Origin: Vermamoeba vermiformis
Lineage: Eukaryota; Tubulinea; Echinamoebida
NCBI GenBank assembly: GCA_045837725.1
Contig: JBEWZL010000260.1
Coordinates: 434,001 to 498,000 of the forward strand
DNA: 64,000 nucleotides
Direction: 5' to 3'
Part shown: positions 36,380 to 51,720 of the stretch, one piece after another
How the letters are laid out: every line of letters begins with the position of its first letter
How positions within the stretch are numbered: position 1 is the stretch's first letter
Notes under the pieces: generated by a model
The model's input: only the letters and a program-made list of their open reading frames with translations
What the model was told of the DNA's origin: nothing
Databases searched by the model: none
Program-made: the position numbers and the translations under genes

Positions 36380-38592
36380 ATGGCGAGGCAATCGCGAGCA
36401 GCAGGATGCCAATTCAACTTACTTTCGTTGGCAATATTTTTATTATTCGTTATGCTGACAAATGCCAATATTACCGTCAATATGCGCAACGGAACTACAC
36501 TAGAACTAGATGCAGTAGAGATTATATATCCAGGTAACATGTCACCTTTCAAGAATGGCTTCGAAAATGATAATTATGAAATTGTGATACGAAATCATCG
36601 TATGCTTTACGAGCCTCATTCAAATACAATCAAAACGCTTTTCGCGGATCTACTTTCGTCGCGCGGTATTTATTTAAATGACTTATTAACTTCGGTGCCC
36701 GATTTGATTTCATTTCGCTTCGTTTCTTTCCATGTCAAAAATAGAACCGATTCAAGACTGTGCATTTATATTCATATAGTACACCTTCCATTAATTATTG
36801 ATTTGTGAACTAAATTGTTTCAACTTTATTAAATACAATTAAATGTAACGGCAGCGATGTTCCTCGTCTCGAGACGGATGAAATCTCCCACAGTGTCACC
36901 TAATGGAGACGTTCTAGCGATCCAATGCTAATACAATTATATTACCAGGCAGTAGTATGGAACTAATTGACGCACCACTCACATGCGAGGTGACGAGTAA
37001 CCCAGATGCAGCGTCGGAGAAATGTTTGATAATTCGGAGCGCAATGGCCGTGGATAATCAAGTACTGCACGCACAACAAACGGGGTCTATTGCTGTAATA
37101 GCTATTACGCCGGTATACTGTAAGTAATGTTACAAAATCATTTACTGGGCGCCATCCACCGTCTCTCAATTCCAAATATGGCAATTTCTTCTAGAGAGTA
37201 ATAAAATTTACTCCTCGGGCGACCAAACCATTAATTATACCTTCTAGATGTCGGCGGATTTTTAAAATTTCGCGTGGACAATAGAACAGCGACTGCACTT
37301 ATTGATCTGCCAGTACTTGAAGTACCCAAAATCGATGGAGCCACTTTATGGAATTTAATTTCATCAGACCAGATCTTGAATGTGACTATAACACCTGACC
37401 GTACGTATATAATCCTATTTTAATGATTGCCGAGTCTTATTTCAGTTTCAAAACTCAGATCAAGAAAATCCATGGGCTGTAGTTTTGTTGTCACCTGCCT
37501 TCTACTTTTGGACCGGTAAGTTAAGCTTCTTTATTCAATCATCTTTTAATTTTGAATTAGTCTCGCTGATTGTGTACTCCGCGGTGGATGTAGCGCTGGC
37601 TCTTTGGAAAATAATTGAGTTTTCAAAACGATGGGGCAAATTCCGCTACTCAGTTGCGCTTTGGGTACTAATAATCGAGATTATGTCTAATCTGCGTAAG
37701 TCGAACAACCTTAATTGAAAAATTTTTTGCGCTAACTTCTCCGAAAGTCCGTATTGCGGCCTTGATAGACATCTTTGGTGTGTTCAATATCTATACGGAA
37801 CGAACATTTGCAGCTTTGACCGAGCTCTTCTTCCCCTTCACTATCTCTTCGTACATGTTGTTCGTGCTGTACTGGCACGAGATGATGACAAACACGTCGG
37901 TCATCGTGCATCCGTTCATCACCCAGATGAGAATTCCATTCTTCGTTACTGCAGCCGTTCTATTGCTCTTACAAATTATACGCACAATTCTACGTAATGT
38001 AACGTCGCTGGACAACCTCAGTTTAGTGACCGGTAAGTTCGATCGAGTAGCGACATCCGGATCTGACATCATAATTTCTTTAGCGATTGCATATTTAATC
38101 GTGTCGATCAGTTTGATTGTATTCTACTCGATTACTGGCGGAAAATTATTAGCCAGACTTCGCAAAAGTAAGCAGCTGGGTCGCGTGGTCAGACTTCGAA
38201 GAGTAAGTGTCAAAAAAAAATCGTTACTTGATAAGCGAACTAACCTCGAAGCAGAGCACAATCAAAATTCTGTTCAGTGGTGGTTTCATCGCAACGTTCA
38301 TAATTGTGGCTGTATTATTCGTCGCTGGTCTGGCTTATCGTCCGATTGGTAAGACATTTTTGTCAAGATTTAAATGGATCTAATCGCCTTAATAGGTTGT
38401 CTTGTAATATGGTACATCTTATACACCTTCGCTGATGTTGCCTCATTAATGAACATTCTGGCCTTCGAGTTGCCCTCGCGCAAAGGATCGTCTAAGGGAT
38501 CTGGATCCAGCCAGATTCCAACAAGGAGCGACAGAGCTTCGTCGTTTGCTGTAAAAACTGGTTCTTTGACCGATAGTAGCACTGCGAACTAA
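36380..38592 (+). CDS. PA-domain seven-transmembrane protein, copy E (dispersed)
   Basis: Fifth member of the family, about 22 kb from the A-D array. Starts MARQSRAAGCQFNLLSLAIF with a signal-type core, then ITVNMRNGTTLELDAVEIIY. A long first intron (about 420 nt) leads to the PA part, here more diverged: AQQTGSIAVIAITPVY and TALIDLPVLEVPKIDGATLW. This copy has two Cys residues in the PA part not seen in the others. The membrane half keeps WGKFRYSVALWVLIIEIM, YWHEMMTNTSVIVHPFI, KLLARLRKSKQLGRVVRL and ASLMNILAFELPSRKGSS. Intron sites match A-D. It is the most distant copy and so the oldest split. It converges on MED14, 144 bases apart. Confidence 0.82.
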
Positions 38593-38736
38593 TTTAAATA
38601 ATAATACGTGTATTCTAAAAACCTGTACTGCGAAATAATACTGTAGATAGCTTCCATGAATAAAATAATTAAATAATTCAAATAAGTGCTATTATAGTGC
38701 TAGTTTGAGGTCTAAAATAACATGCAATTTATTGTT

Positions 38737-41700
38737 TTATTTTTTCGACGCAGTTAAGACCTTTCGCTTTAAACCTTCCGCAATTTGAACTATCTTCTGA
38801 TCGTTGGCCAATAAATTGGATATTATTGTAGTTAACTTCATATCTCCAACTAAATAAGAGCGTTAGATTCATCTCTTCACCGGATCTTAATAATGTTCTC
38901 CTTACCTTTGAACAGATCCGTTAAAGAAAACCGAGGATCAGTTTGATTAACGGCCAAGCTAATAGCATTGGTCTTGTAGTTATAATTGATAGGCACTTCA
39001 ATCAGAACTTGCTTCCTTGACCATAATCGGATCTAACCGCCAAAATTAGAAAAAAGGCAACGGATCATGATTCAATTTTGTGATCATTACCGTAATACTA
39101 ATCTCCGTGGTCTGTCTCTTGAGAATAAAGCTCTTTTGCGGCGAATAAATGCTCGCCAAAGCCAACTCAAAACCAAGACCGGAAGGATTACTTCGAGATC
39201 GCTATTCAATATGGAATTAGTATCAGTAGTATTAAGTTCTGATAAATAAGCAGCAGATACATACCAACTCTAATTCCATCAACTCGATGAATTGCACCAA
39301 ATTGTCGAATGGCAAGAACAATATTTTCATGAATGACTGTAAATAGTCTGTACGATAAGGCTCGACATTAATCTAATAAAAGTGACGTTAGATATGTTAA
39401 ATAACATCCTATTGTTACGACTATCTGTACCTTAGTGCGGTAATAATTTCTTAGAACTTCAAGTTGGTGCTCATCCAGTGCCTTGCCAGTCTGCGAGTGA
39501 TGAAACGCGCCGTTCTGCACAAAGAACTCGAGTCCTCCACTATAAAAACTACTCAACGCAAAACCAATATCTACGACCTCTAATCGACTTTCAAATTTCA
39601 ACGGGAACTCGTCTTTCTTCGTCACATCAATGCCCTGTTGACGAGTCAGTACGCTATTACCATAAAAGGAAATCACGTGGGTAGTATTACCTCGCTCTTC
39701 AGCAAGGAAGATGAAGCACTCAGATGGAACAGCCCGCTGATGAAGGATTGATAGTGCGTCAAGAACTTGCTCAGTTCAGCGTGGGTCAGCGTGCAGCAGT
39801 TAGCGAGCACAGTGAACTTTTGCGGCCCCTGATTGGCTGCTGTGTCGCCATTGCCATCGCTCAAGTACTGACTGATGTCGTCCAGGCCATTAGCGTATGA
39901 GCCGTTAGCTTTGTTCATGGGCTGCGGTTGTTGCAAGTACTGCGCAAAGGACAAAATCTCCAACAGAGATCGCTCGCCTTGCTTGATTTCTCGCTTGTAC
40001 TTAGCCTTGTTCGCGTCTAAATATCGATTAGTTAGGGATATAAGAGGCATTAAGTGCTCGATGTCGAAGAGGTACCTTCAATGGTGACACGACCCCCGCC
40101 CAAGAATCTGATGTCAATGGCGTACGTAGAGCGATAGAGCAATCGAACGCAGTTGATAGCTCGGGGAATTAACACGAAATCTCCGGGCATCTTGACGCTC
40201 GTGTCAACAAAGCGCATAATCATGCTCAGAGGCTCGAAGCAGTGGAATATTGTCTCGAGGACGATGTTCAAACTGCGATGCGTGTTCAACTGCACAGCTG
40301 CAAAGTTCGCCAGAGGGAATGGATTGGGTGCAAATGACAGTTCGAGCATGTCTCTCTTCCAAGTGATGTGCACAATGTTCTCCTGTTTGTTGGCACCAAA
40401 TGCAATGGACAGTTGTGCGGGACTGAAATAAAGCACTTGGAAGTACTTGGCTTTGACGGGGTTCGGACATTCGCTTGAGACTGGTGGACGCGTTAGTCGA
40501 GCACAATATAGCTACTCATTAGTGATACGTACATTGAATGAACTGTCGCAGCAAGTCGTTGATGTACGTCAGGCCTCTCAAGTCAGACATAAATTTCTTG
40601 AACGAGTCGCGATTGATCTTCGGGTACGAAAATATCCACGTCTTGTTCACGTACTCAATCGTGTGATCACCTAAAAAGGAAATTTAGCTTAGTTTCCTTA
40701 TTTAGTAAGCGCTTTCAACGTACTTGTCTTTTCAGAATTGCATCTGAAGTTGCCGCACGAAGGCTGCATTTCACACAACTGCACTTTCCACGTGTCATGA
40801 TAAATTGACAGCACAATGTCACTAATGAGCAGCGGATCGCACGGCACAACGAAGCTGTAGCCCGTGAATGGGAACATGGACTGCGTGCCAAGCGTTCGAA
40901 TGGCTTTTGACTGGCTCCAGTTCAGTTCGTTGAACGGGATCTGTTGTTCTTCGATTTGACTCAATATGCACAGCGTGTAAATCTTAGTCCTATTATCACA
41001 ATGGTTAGATTAAGCAATGCAATTAGTATAATATGATATTATCGTACCTGCAGGCCTCGATGACCGAGAACAAGATCTGTTGATAAGAGTTGCCAATGCC
41101 GCGGTGATCACTCGCGACAACAGGCTCAGAGACCACGAGACTCATCGTCGACTGCGACAGTTTGATCTTTTTCGTGTGTCTGTGCACTTGACTCGCGTGA
41201 CTGAAGTTCATCACGTCAAATTTCCTTTTCAGTGAATTGAGTTTGGGCTGGTCTTGGTCGGGATACTGCATGTCAATGTTGACAAACTGTACATTGTCTT
41301 CCACGAAATTAGGCTCGATGGCATAAAGATCTCGTAGCTTGAGAATTGCTTGGTCCTTCCTAGAAATAACAAATAATATTTATGCTACGTATAATAATAG
41401 ACGGATATAAATAATTCTTACTTTGTGGCCAATAATTTGAAGCTCGTATTGAACAACGAATCGATTTCTACGACGATGAAATAATCATCCACACTCGCAT
41501 CCGCTACACGCAAAAACAAAGTATTTTCATCGAACATTTTCGCTAGTTCTATATAGTAGATCGTCAATAAACAATACATACCTTGTTAGAATTACAATTT
41601 GACGTACCTTCACTCGCGTTAGGAATTTTGTTCAAACATTCTAACTTCAATCTATTCGCTGTTTGTTCAAAGCTATAAAAAATAGTCTAAAATAACCCCT

Positions 41701-43950
41701 ATTAGTCACTATTCTCGTATAATATGACTTCTATTGGTTACTTACGGAATATCTAATCTTCTTTACAATATCCACTGCATTGTTGTAATCGGAGTTAAAC
41801 GACTTCTCCATTGATTCAACAAAATCTAGCAATATTATTAGTATATTATACTACTACATTATTATAGTAATATACTTACCAGGGTTAAAATTATGGCTAC
41901 ATTTCAAAATAAATTCGCCATTAAAAATATTTACAAATATGTTCAAAGTGTGCGCGTCAAATAAATACACGCGAATATGAGACTTGCTTAAATCTAAAAA
42001 TAAAAAACCGTTAATACAAGTTTCTATATTTAGCAATAAAAGTAGGGTCTATTATTACCAGTTTCATCGACGACTAGTGTAATATCATCAGGCTTGAAGA
42101 ATTGTGAGGCCTCATCTTTGGTCAACAGAGCAAAAATCTTCCTTTGCATAGTCAAAATATGAAGACTAGCAGCTGTTGACAACAACTTTTCCAAGCTGAC
42201 ATTGGTCGGATCCACGCTCAATTTCGGCTCTTTCTTCGAATGAACATCGGTCAGCTTGGGCTTGTGCGACACAGCGAGCTCATTGTTGTCGTCGATGGTG
42301 ATCTTCAGACTGATTTCTCCGTCAGCAGACTGAGGGTTATTATCGACAATTGGTGGTCTGACAAAAATTCATTAGCGCGGGACATTATTTAACATAGTAA
42401 TGAGCAAGTCAGTCACGTACCTCCAGTAATTCACAACGAGCGTTGATTGCTCGCGTTTGAAAGTTGAGCCAGTGATCAAAGTACCAGTCTTGTTTTGTGT
42501 CTGGGTCTCGGCCTGTGAGTGCAACAGATCTAGCTGCAACAGATTGACAAAGCCGTGCACCACTGAGTACAGCTCTACTAATGGTGCGGTGCTGTTTTTC
42601 ATGCGCTCTTGTGTGATGCCTTGCACTTGATTCGTGAAAAAATTGCCAATGTAATCTGCGAGTAAAACTGTCAGTAAAAAACTATGACACGTGTCAAATT
42701 TGATTGTGACGCACGTTTTGAGCCAGAAGGCGCGACGAACATTTCCAAACTCAACACAGTCCACGGCGCTTGTTGCGTGATACCATCAAAAAGTGTCAAC
42801 GAGACCTGGTCAAACATTGATTAATATTCTCGAAAGCTTTTTTGCTCATCTGTTGATCTTACTTTAAATTCTGATTTGACCGTCAAGTGTAACTGTCCGT
42901 TATCTATATTTGGTTAATGAATCGATTAGTTTCAGTGAACCAACGACCTAGACTGGTACGTACCAATAACAATGTCATTGAACTGTTTCGGCACTTGACT
43001 GTTCAATAATTTAATTCTGATGATGTGGTTCAGACGATGAATAACGTGCTCGCGCTCTTCATCGTTCAATTTGGACGCAGCAGGCACCATTTTTTGGATC
43101 GAAGTTGGCATGCGTTGAAATGTACCCGTTGTTAGTACATCAATAGCCGAGGATACGTCATATATAGGAGCTCTATATTAATTAATATTAACACGTGACT
43201 TCGTTCAGTGAAAAATAAATGGCGTACTTGGCGTCACGTAAAGTTTCGTGTTCGAGAAAAAAGAGCTGATCTGCTGCCTCACGGAAATTTGTGGCTTGTT
43301 GTTCGAGGAATGTTAAAAGGTCCTATAATACCATATATTAATATCTCGTGGCTAAAACCGCAAATAGATCCGCAGTTTAGCAAGAAATGTCGATGAAATA
43401 TCGGGCATTGGCTGAAAACGATAAATAATTATTTTAACTTAGCCTCGCGTGCTGTAATATCATTGATTAAGCTATAATCGTATTGTCAGGTAATTACCCA
43501 GCATTTTTGAATGGTTGGCATTTGACCAGCCCATTTGACGAGAACTAAAAGGCGAATAAATTGGATGCGTGTCTTCTTGAAGTATTTTATCAATGCCATT
43601 TTCTTCTCGCCATCAGGTTTATGAGAGAAACTGAAGAATAATAAAGAATTAATTTATTGTAATTTTTATCGAGCACCAGATCAGGCAACGATATTTTATC
43701 AGTATTTCAGAAAAGCTCAATTTGAATATTATAATATTTTCTGTGTTGCTAGTATTTATTCTTAATATTTTACGCCTTCTACAATTTGATATTTTAGAAA
43801 ATTTTTGTTAGAATTAAATCTAGCTTCGCTGGCTTACCCGTCAGACAAATTTCGTAGCTCTTCATATGATTTCTCTATTAGTTGATGTAATATAATTGAC
43901 AACGGCTTCGTCGCAATTTGCTGTGACGAATTGGGGGCCTGATCGCTCAT
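38737..43950 (-). CDS. MED14: Mediator complex subunit 14
   Basis: ATG at 43950 begins MSDQAPNSSQQIATKPLSII and continues HQLIEKSYEELRNLSDG, the conserved N-terminal motif. Next come KTRIQFIRLLVLVKWA, FREAADQLFFLEHETLRDAK, YDVSSAIDVLTTGTFQRMP and HRLNHIIRIKLLNSQVPKQF, all matching MED14/RGR1 in order. Then ELYSVVHGFVNLLQLDLLHS. The C-terminal half is less conserved but keeps hydrophobic strands typical of the long MED14 scaffold (FVVPCDPLLISDIVLSIYHD, SFAPNPFPLANFAAVQLNTH). About 1,150 residues, more than twenty exons, ending TAA at 38737. MED14 is the backbone joining head, middle and tail of Mediator and contacts RNA polymerase II. One intron carries TGACACGTGTCA (42685-42696). Confidence 0.9.
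42685..42696. repeat. TGACACGTGTCA palindrome in a MED14 intron
   Basis: Perfect 12-base palindrome within an intron, as in LST8 and the 7TM copies. Confidence 0.6.
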
Positions 43951-44141
43951 CGAGCTTGAAAATGAGCAGAATTATCTAATGACGAGCTATAAATACAAAT
44001 ATATAATATACACCTTGCTCTTCTATTCCCCGACTCCTAGAACGCAACAAAATACCGCGCCATAAATTTTTAGTTTTTAATTTTGACAAACTTTAGGCGC
44101 ACAAACAGATCCTCGATAAATCGTCGCTTTAAACAGGTGTT

Positions 44142-45720
44142 TTATTGATCTGGGTTCGAAGGGCGCTTATATTTATAGGGTACTAGTCTCGGCGCGACTG
44201 TTTTGTGCGTTCGACCGCGGATCATGAAGACAGTCATTGCAGTCAATGCTGCGGACAAAGAGAACCACGTGACGGCGTAGTTTAAGTGATTGTTGGGTAT
44301 AGCTACTTTAGTGATACCTCCAATAGGGTACTCATCGCTCTTAGGATCTGTTTAAGAAAGATTAATACGGATCGAGCAGCGCGATCTGAACAGCTGTTAC
44401 ACGCACCTCTAAGAGCTTCTAAATATATTTCTTTAGCACCAGTGATTGATGCCATAGCCGGTATATCGCGCCAGAACCATTGATTGAGTTGAGGATTGTT
44501 AGCTGCTGAGAAACTGCCTCCCTATCGAGCCATCGTTAGTACGGGCCACATCCGCTTTGAAAACAAAAATCGGCTCTATATAGATATACGAGTTTGTATC
44601 TATGTATGTGACTAACCTTTTCGCTGCCACGCATGATTCCAACGACGACTTCGTCACTGATCTTGTCAGGGATCGGTGAGATGTATTCTCTCGGAGCCCA
44701 ACCACGGTTAATTAATATAGTATCGCTATAATTAAAGTGATTAACATACATATACAACGAACTCAAGCATATTGCACGTACCCAGTATCAGATCTGACGA
44801 ACGGTGTAATGAGGTGGTTTCCAATCTTGCCTTCAAATGGCCGCATCATCAAATATAGTTCTCTATTATACAAGTAGTGACCTCGCACTGAATATTTTTT
44901 GTATTCATTATCGCTCACATCTGCTGGACTACAACAAATATTGTTAGAATTATCGCTACGCGATCAGATCTCGGCTTGAAACGGTTGGTTGTCGGTCTAA
45001 TTTGCAATTTTGATAGTTTGTGGTATTTTAAAGGGTATAATAACAATATATATGAATAGTAATGCGTAGACGAGTAAGGTAAAATCTTTTACCTGAAATC
45101 CGCTGGCAACGGTACTGAAGGTTGATTAAAGTTGTTATTAATCTTTCCTAATACGCCTTTCTTCCATTCTAGTCGTTGTAACTGTAAATAAGATTAAGTA
45201 AGTATCACCCTTGTCAATTAGTACGGAATTTTTGCTGGATGTACCTGCCAGACCCCTAAATAAGCACTGATTGTAGGGAATATGCCTAACCACCAATATT
45301 TTTTCAGTCTTTGTTGCCACGGCTCACGAATTTCAATAGTGTGCATGTCTGAGCTGGATGTGGAATATTTCTTTGACCGATCGGCCTTTAATGCAATAAT
45401 TAATATTTGTTAGCGTGCTTAATATTATGCAAGGTATATTAATATTATTATGAGCATTCAACTAGGCAGCAGTGCGACGGAGTTTCAAAAATGAGTTCAC
45501 ACGCGAAATTATTTGCAATATATTTTGACTACAAACCATTTAAATGATATAATATTTGCTCAATAATATAAAAAATAATTACCTTGATTTTTCTGTTTTT
45601 TATTGTCGACCGGCATAGCGCTGAAAATAAAATAATCGGATCAGATCTATTGCAGAGTCACGTGGTGTCATTCAATAGCCGTAAATAATTACCTCGTGCA
45701 CCATTAACAATGCGTAACAT
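44142..45720 (-). CDS. SURF1: SURF1, cytochrome c oxidase assembly factor
   Basis: Reads from ATG 45720 (MLRIVNGARALCRSTIKNRK), a basic Arg/Lys/Ser-rich start that fits a mitochondrial targeting sequence. Then YWWLGIFPTISAYLGVWQVH (first membrane helix, with the family's G-x-WQ motif) followed by RLEWKKGVL, VRGHYLYNRELYLMMRPFEG, TPFVRSDTGDTILINRGWAP (the invariant NRGW), and a second helix NYAVTWFSLSAALTAMTVFM near the end. It stops at TAA 44142 after YKYKRPSNPDQ. SURF1 sits in the inner mitochondrial membrane and helps insert haem into subunit I of complex IV. Full length, about 285 residues. It shares a 200-base divergent promoter with the PH/F-box gene. Confidence 0.9.
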
Positions 45721-45920
45721 ATTTACAAGTTTCCTATTATCTTGCGCTCTGCCAATCAAGTTTAAAAATATTAAAAATTTTCTTTTGTTCTAATTTTCAT
45801 TCAAAAACAGATCAAATACGACAAAAACAGAGAACAGGCACTCGTAATATATATGAGACACTCCATGGACCATTATATAGACCGATCTTGATACTAAATC
45901 TTTTATAATCTTTCAAAAAT

Positions 45921-48900
45921 ATGCTACCAAACGAAACGTAAGTTATTTCGAATAGATCCGCGCACAATAAAATCAATTTTATTTATTATACGCGAGATTT
46001 ATTATAGGAATTAAATTCTGCTGCAGTATAATACCGAAATTCTTTTTTTACACGGATTTATTTAATTTAATTAATTAACCAACTCACGCTTATTTAATGC
46101 AGATTAAAACACTGTAAAATACGGCTTTCGTCGAGCGAGAATGGGTCTTATAAGAAATACACGTGTCAATTAACGAATACACGAGCACTTTTCATCGATC
46201 GCAAATCCAAAGAGCTAAATAAGAACAAAATTGCGGCAGAGCTCACTAGAGCTAGTAATGGCGACCACAGTCATATTAATGGCAATGGTAGTGCCGCTAA
46301 TGGCTTGGCGAGTTTTGTAGATGTTGACTTCTCGGATGTCGCCGAAATACGTTCGTTACACCCGACAAAAAAGCATCATATCGCTCAACTACGACTACAC
46401 GATGGTCAGTCATATTATTTGAAGGTCAGAGATCAATATTGGATCAACTCTTTGCGCGATCTTATCGGAGAGGTACGTGTCGGTAATTTATCGTTGGAAA
46501 TTTACACAAAATTCGGACAAAATTGACATTGTACTCGCTTATTACTCGAGTATAATGGTGTACTAATATCAGTTATCGAATTTGCAATTTAACGAATATT
46601 TTCTACCAAGCGATCCAACAAAATCTAATTAATGTTTTCATGATCCAGTACAAACAACGGTTGTCAACAGCTGTTGAGCCCTATTATACGACACCTGCTA
46701 ATAATCAATGCTTTTGGGATAATTTACCCGACGAATTGATCGTTCGAGTGTTTTATTATTTATCTGTATCGGATGTACCTTACTTTGGCGTCGTAAGTCA
46801 TTGACAACAAATTATTACGCTACTATAATACTAATACATTAATATAATAGGCTTGTAGACGAATTAAAAGCATTTCTTGGTCTAATTCAGTCTGGCGACA
46901 CTTTTACAAAAAGAAATGGGATATTAAGCAAGTGCCTGCATTCAATCAAGAAAAATCGAATTGGAAGGCTATATATAAGCAACAATGTATTATAGGCACG
47001 TATTACTTTGGCCTTTTTATCGATTTTTTTCCTAATTGTTTTCATGCAGGCGATCCGAATCTGACGCTAGTAACCAAAATGGCGTACCATAGTATACTTA
47101 AAGCAGCGCAATATAATGCCACGCGATTTAATTTAGTACGAGAGTTGTATCAATTAAGACAAGGTACATATAATTATTTAAAGTTTATCAAGATCTAATT
47201 TTCTGTTGTAGATGCGCCATGGCAACAAATGTATAATCAACAAATCAAATGTAAGTTGTATATATTAAGTATATAGATATATTAATAAGCTCTTTTGTTC
47301 AGCAACAAAATTGGTACCGATCAAAGTATTGCCGCTGAAAAAAGAATTGCTGAAATTGCCGCCAGAAATCGGCAATTGTACCGCGCTAGAGAGACTCGAG
47401 CTGAATGAATTAACGCTGAAAGAATTCCCCAACAAAGTATCCAAATTGGTGCGCTTGAAGTTTTTGAACATCAGTTATTGTCAATTCAAGGAATTTCCAA
47501 CTGTCAGTAAGTATAATATAATAGCGATATGATATATTTTAAGTTAGATACAATGTCTATCTTCTTACGCTAATAGAATAGGATTTTACCTAAAAAGGAA
47601 ATATTATATTATTATGTTGATCTGCTCTAATAACTTTATTATTTCAAGTCTGCGAACTGCCATTGATAACACTATTTGCTAATCGAAGTGGCTTCACGAC
47701 AATTCCATCAGCTATTTCAAAATTAACCAATTTAGTCGGTACGTACTGGATCGGATCTTGCAATTTTTTGAACTTGTGGTTTAATTATTTTAATTTCCTT
47801 TTAGAGCTATTTTTGGAAGGCAACACGCACGTTACGCAATTACCAAACGAAATTTCGCATTTGACGCGGTTAAGATCGATTTATCTGAACAGATGCGCAA
47901 CACTGACAGCACTGCCGAGTGCAATGGGCGAACTCGTCAATTTGACACGCCTCGAGGCACGTGTGTGCAAGTTACAGTCGTTGCCGCGCGAACTGGGTCA
48001 GTTGACCAAATTAGTCATTCTCGATGTCACGCGCAACAAATTGACCGACATTCCGAGTGCACTCTACAAACTGACGCGATTGAGGTACCAATATATATAA
48101 CGTGATTATAGTGATTAGTGCTTATAGTATTGACCCTTTTAGGACGTTACAATTCTTGCACAATCCGTTGAGCAATGAGCTGAAGGCGCGGCTCTTCACG
48201 AAGGACGAGTTCTTGCACTATTTGAAGTGCGTTGACCAGGGCCTGGCAGTCGATCCACCGCAGTACCCTAGTAAGTACACCACGTGATTTGTCCAAAAAA
48301 GGCAATTACTGACAGTACTGTATAGTCCCCAAGTCAGCACCTGACACGTACACCGCCATCGTCAGATCCCTTTTGAACGTTCAGTCAATGAGTGCGCGAG
48401 GTAATACATGACCTATTTATAGCCTATGTGTACTTAATGCTGATTATTGCCTAATTTAGAATGGAAGCTAAATATTCCGTTCAACGAAATCGAAGTCAAC
48501 ACGCAGAAGATCAGTCGATTTGACACGATACAAATCCCCGAGCTGATTGGTCAATGCATCAGTTTGACACGTGTCGATCTCAGCGGTTACACTCTCGTCA
48601 ACGAGCTACCGCCTGAAATTTCACAATTGACACGGTTGAAGATTTTGAACATGTCTCGCTGTGGCTTGACTAAGCTGCCTTTGCCGATCTTCGAAATCCG
48701 TTCACTGAAACATTTGTTACTGAACGGCAACAACTTTGAGACCATCCCGGCAGCTATTTCAAAGTTACAAAAGCTGGAGATGCTGCTGATCAATGCAGGC
48801 ACGTTGAAGTCCTTGCCAAGCGAGCTGTGTTCACTGCCGCACTTGAAGTTCGTCAATTTAACCGCCAATCACCTCGAAGAATTGCCCGAAGAGCTCGGAC

Positions 48901-49745
48901 ATTTGCGACGATTGGAGTACTTGCACTTGACGAAAAATCCCATCACTCACTTGCCCAAATCCACGTCAAACTTGCGCAAGCTCGTGCTGCTTGCCATGGA
49001 CAAATGCAAGTTGACAGCATTCCCGACATCAATCTGCTCATTGCCTAATTTGGCAGTGCTCAATCTCGATCACAACTCACTGTCGTCAGTCCCGTCCTCA
49101 ATTGGCAAGCTGAAGAGTCTGCACTCGGCGTCATTTGTCAACTGCAAACTGACCGCCTTGCCCGAAGAACTGACACAACTCGTTGAACTCACGTCACTCT
49201 CGCTCGATCACAACCAGTTCTCTCACGTGCCGCGCTGCGTGTTTCACGTGAAGAAATTGACCTCGCTCTCAATGCGCAGTTGTGGCCTCGAAGACATTTC
49301 ACCGTCAATTAGTCACTTGAAGAAACTGACGCACCTCTATTTGGGTCGCAATAGACTCACTTCACTGCCTCCTCAGCTCGGCAATTTGCATTTGTACGTG
49401 TTCACGGTGATTGGCAATCCATTTACAGACGAAGAGCTGATGCGACAATTACGCGGAGGAGATTTGATGAAAATACTGAAATACTTGCGCAATCAAGCGA
49501 CCGATGGACCTCCACTCAACAGAACAAACAGCGCGAACGGTCTGCGTAATAATAATAATATAATTGAGCACGAGAACAATATCACCAACAACAATAACAA
49601 TAACATGCTGAACGCGAACTCGCTGGACACTTCAGCGGACAACAGCGGCAGTACGACGTTCAACTACGCAATGCTGAACAACAACAATATGCTGCAGTAC
49701 ACTGAGTCATCTGACACGATCAGCTCCGAACACTTACGAGACTAA
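45921..49745 (+). CDS. PH, F-box and leucine-rich-repeat protein
   Basis: Exon 1 is tiny (45921-45937, MLPNE plus two bases), joined to 46103 onward: LKHCKIRLSSSENGSYKKYT and later HHIAQLRLHDGQSYYLKVRD with WINSLRDLIGE, a pleckstrin-homology (PH) fold ending in its C-terminal helix with Trp. A Ser/Asn/Gly loop lies between. Next comes a clear F-box: FWDNLPDELIVRVFYYLSVS and GVACRRIKSISWSNSVWRHF. From about 47300 to 49440 there are some fifteen to twenty leucine-rich repeats of the plant/bacterial SDS22-like type (LPPEIGNCTALERLELNEL, LPEELGHLRRLEYLHLTKNP). The last 90 residues are Asn-rich. Function: likely an SCF adaptor that may bind phosphoinositide membranes through PH; inferred. Confidence 0.85.
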
Positions 49746-49994
49746 TGTAGTGCAAATTATCGAACCATTTATTTATTCAATGTACATACACATTTAAATC
49801 AAAACTGTAGATAAAATTTCAAGGCAGATCCCGTCAATCAAAAAAATCTGACCAAGATTGGCCACTATCACCCACACAAGGTGATAAATAGCACTCGTTC
49901 TTTCGAACCGTTACTAGACAAAAGAAAGTAGACATGATTAGAGTAAAACACAATTTATTAGCGCGTTCGTGCGCTAGCCGTTACAAAAAATCGC

Positions 49995-51720
<1,726 letters not shown>

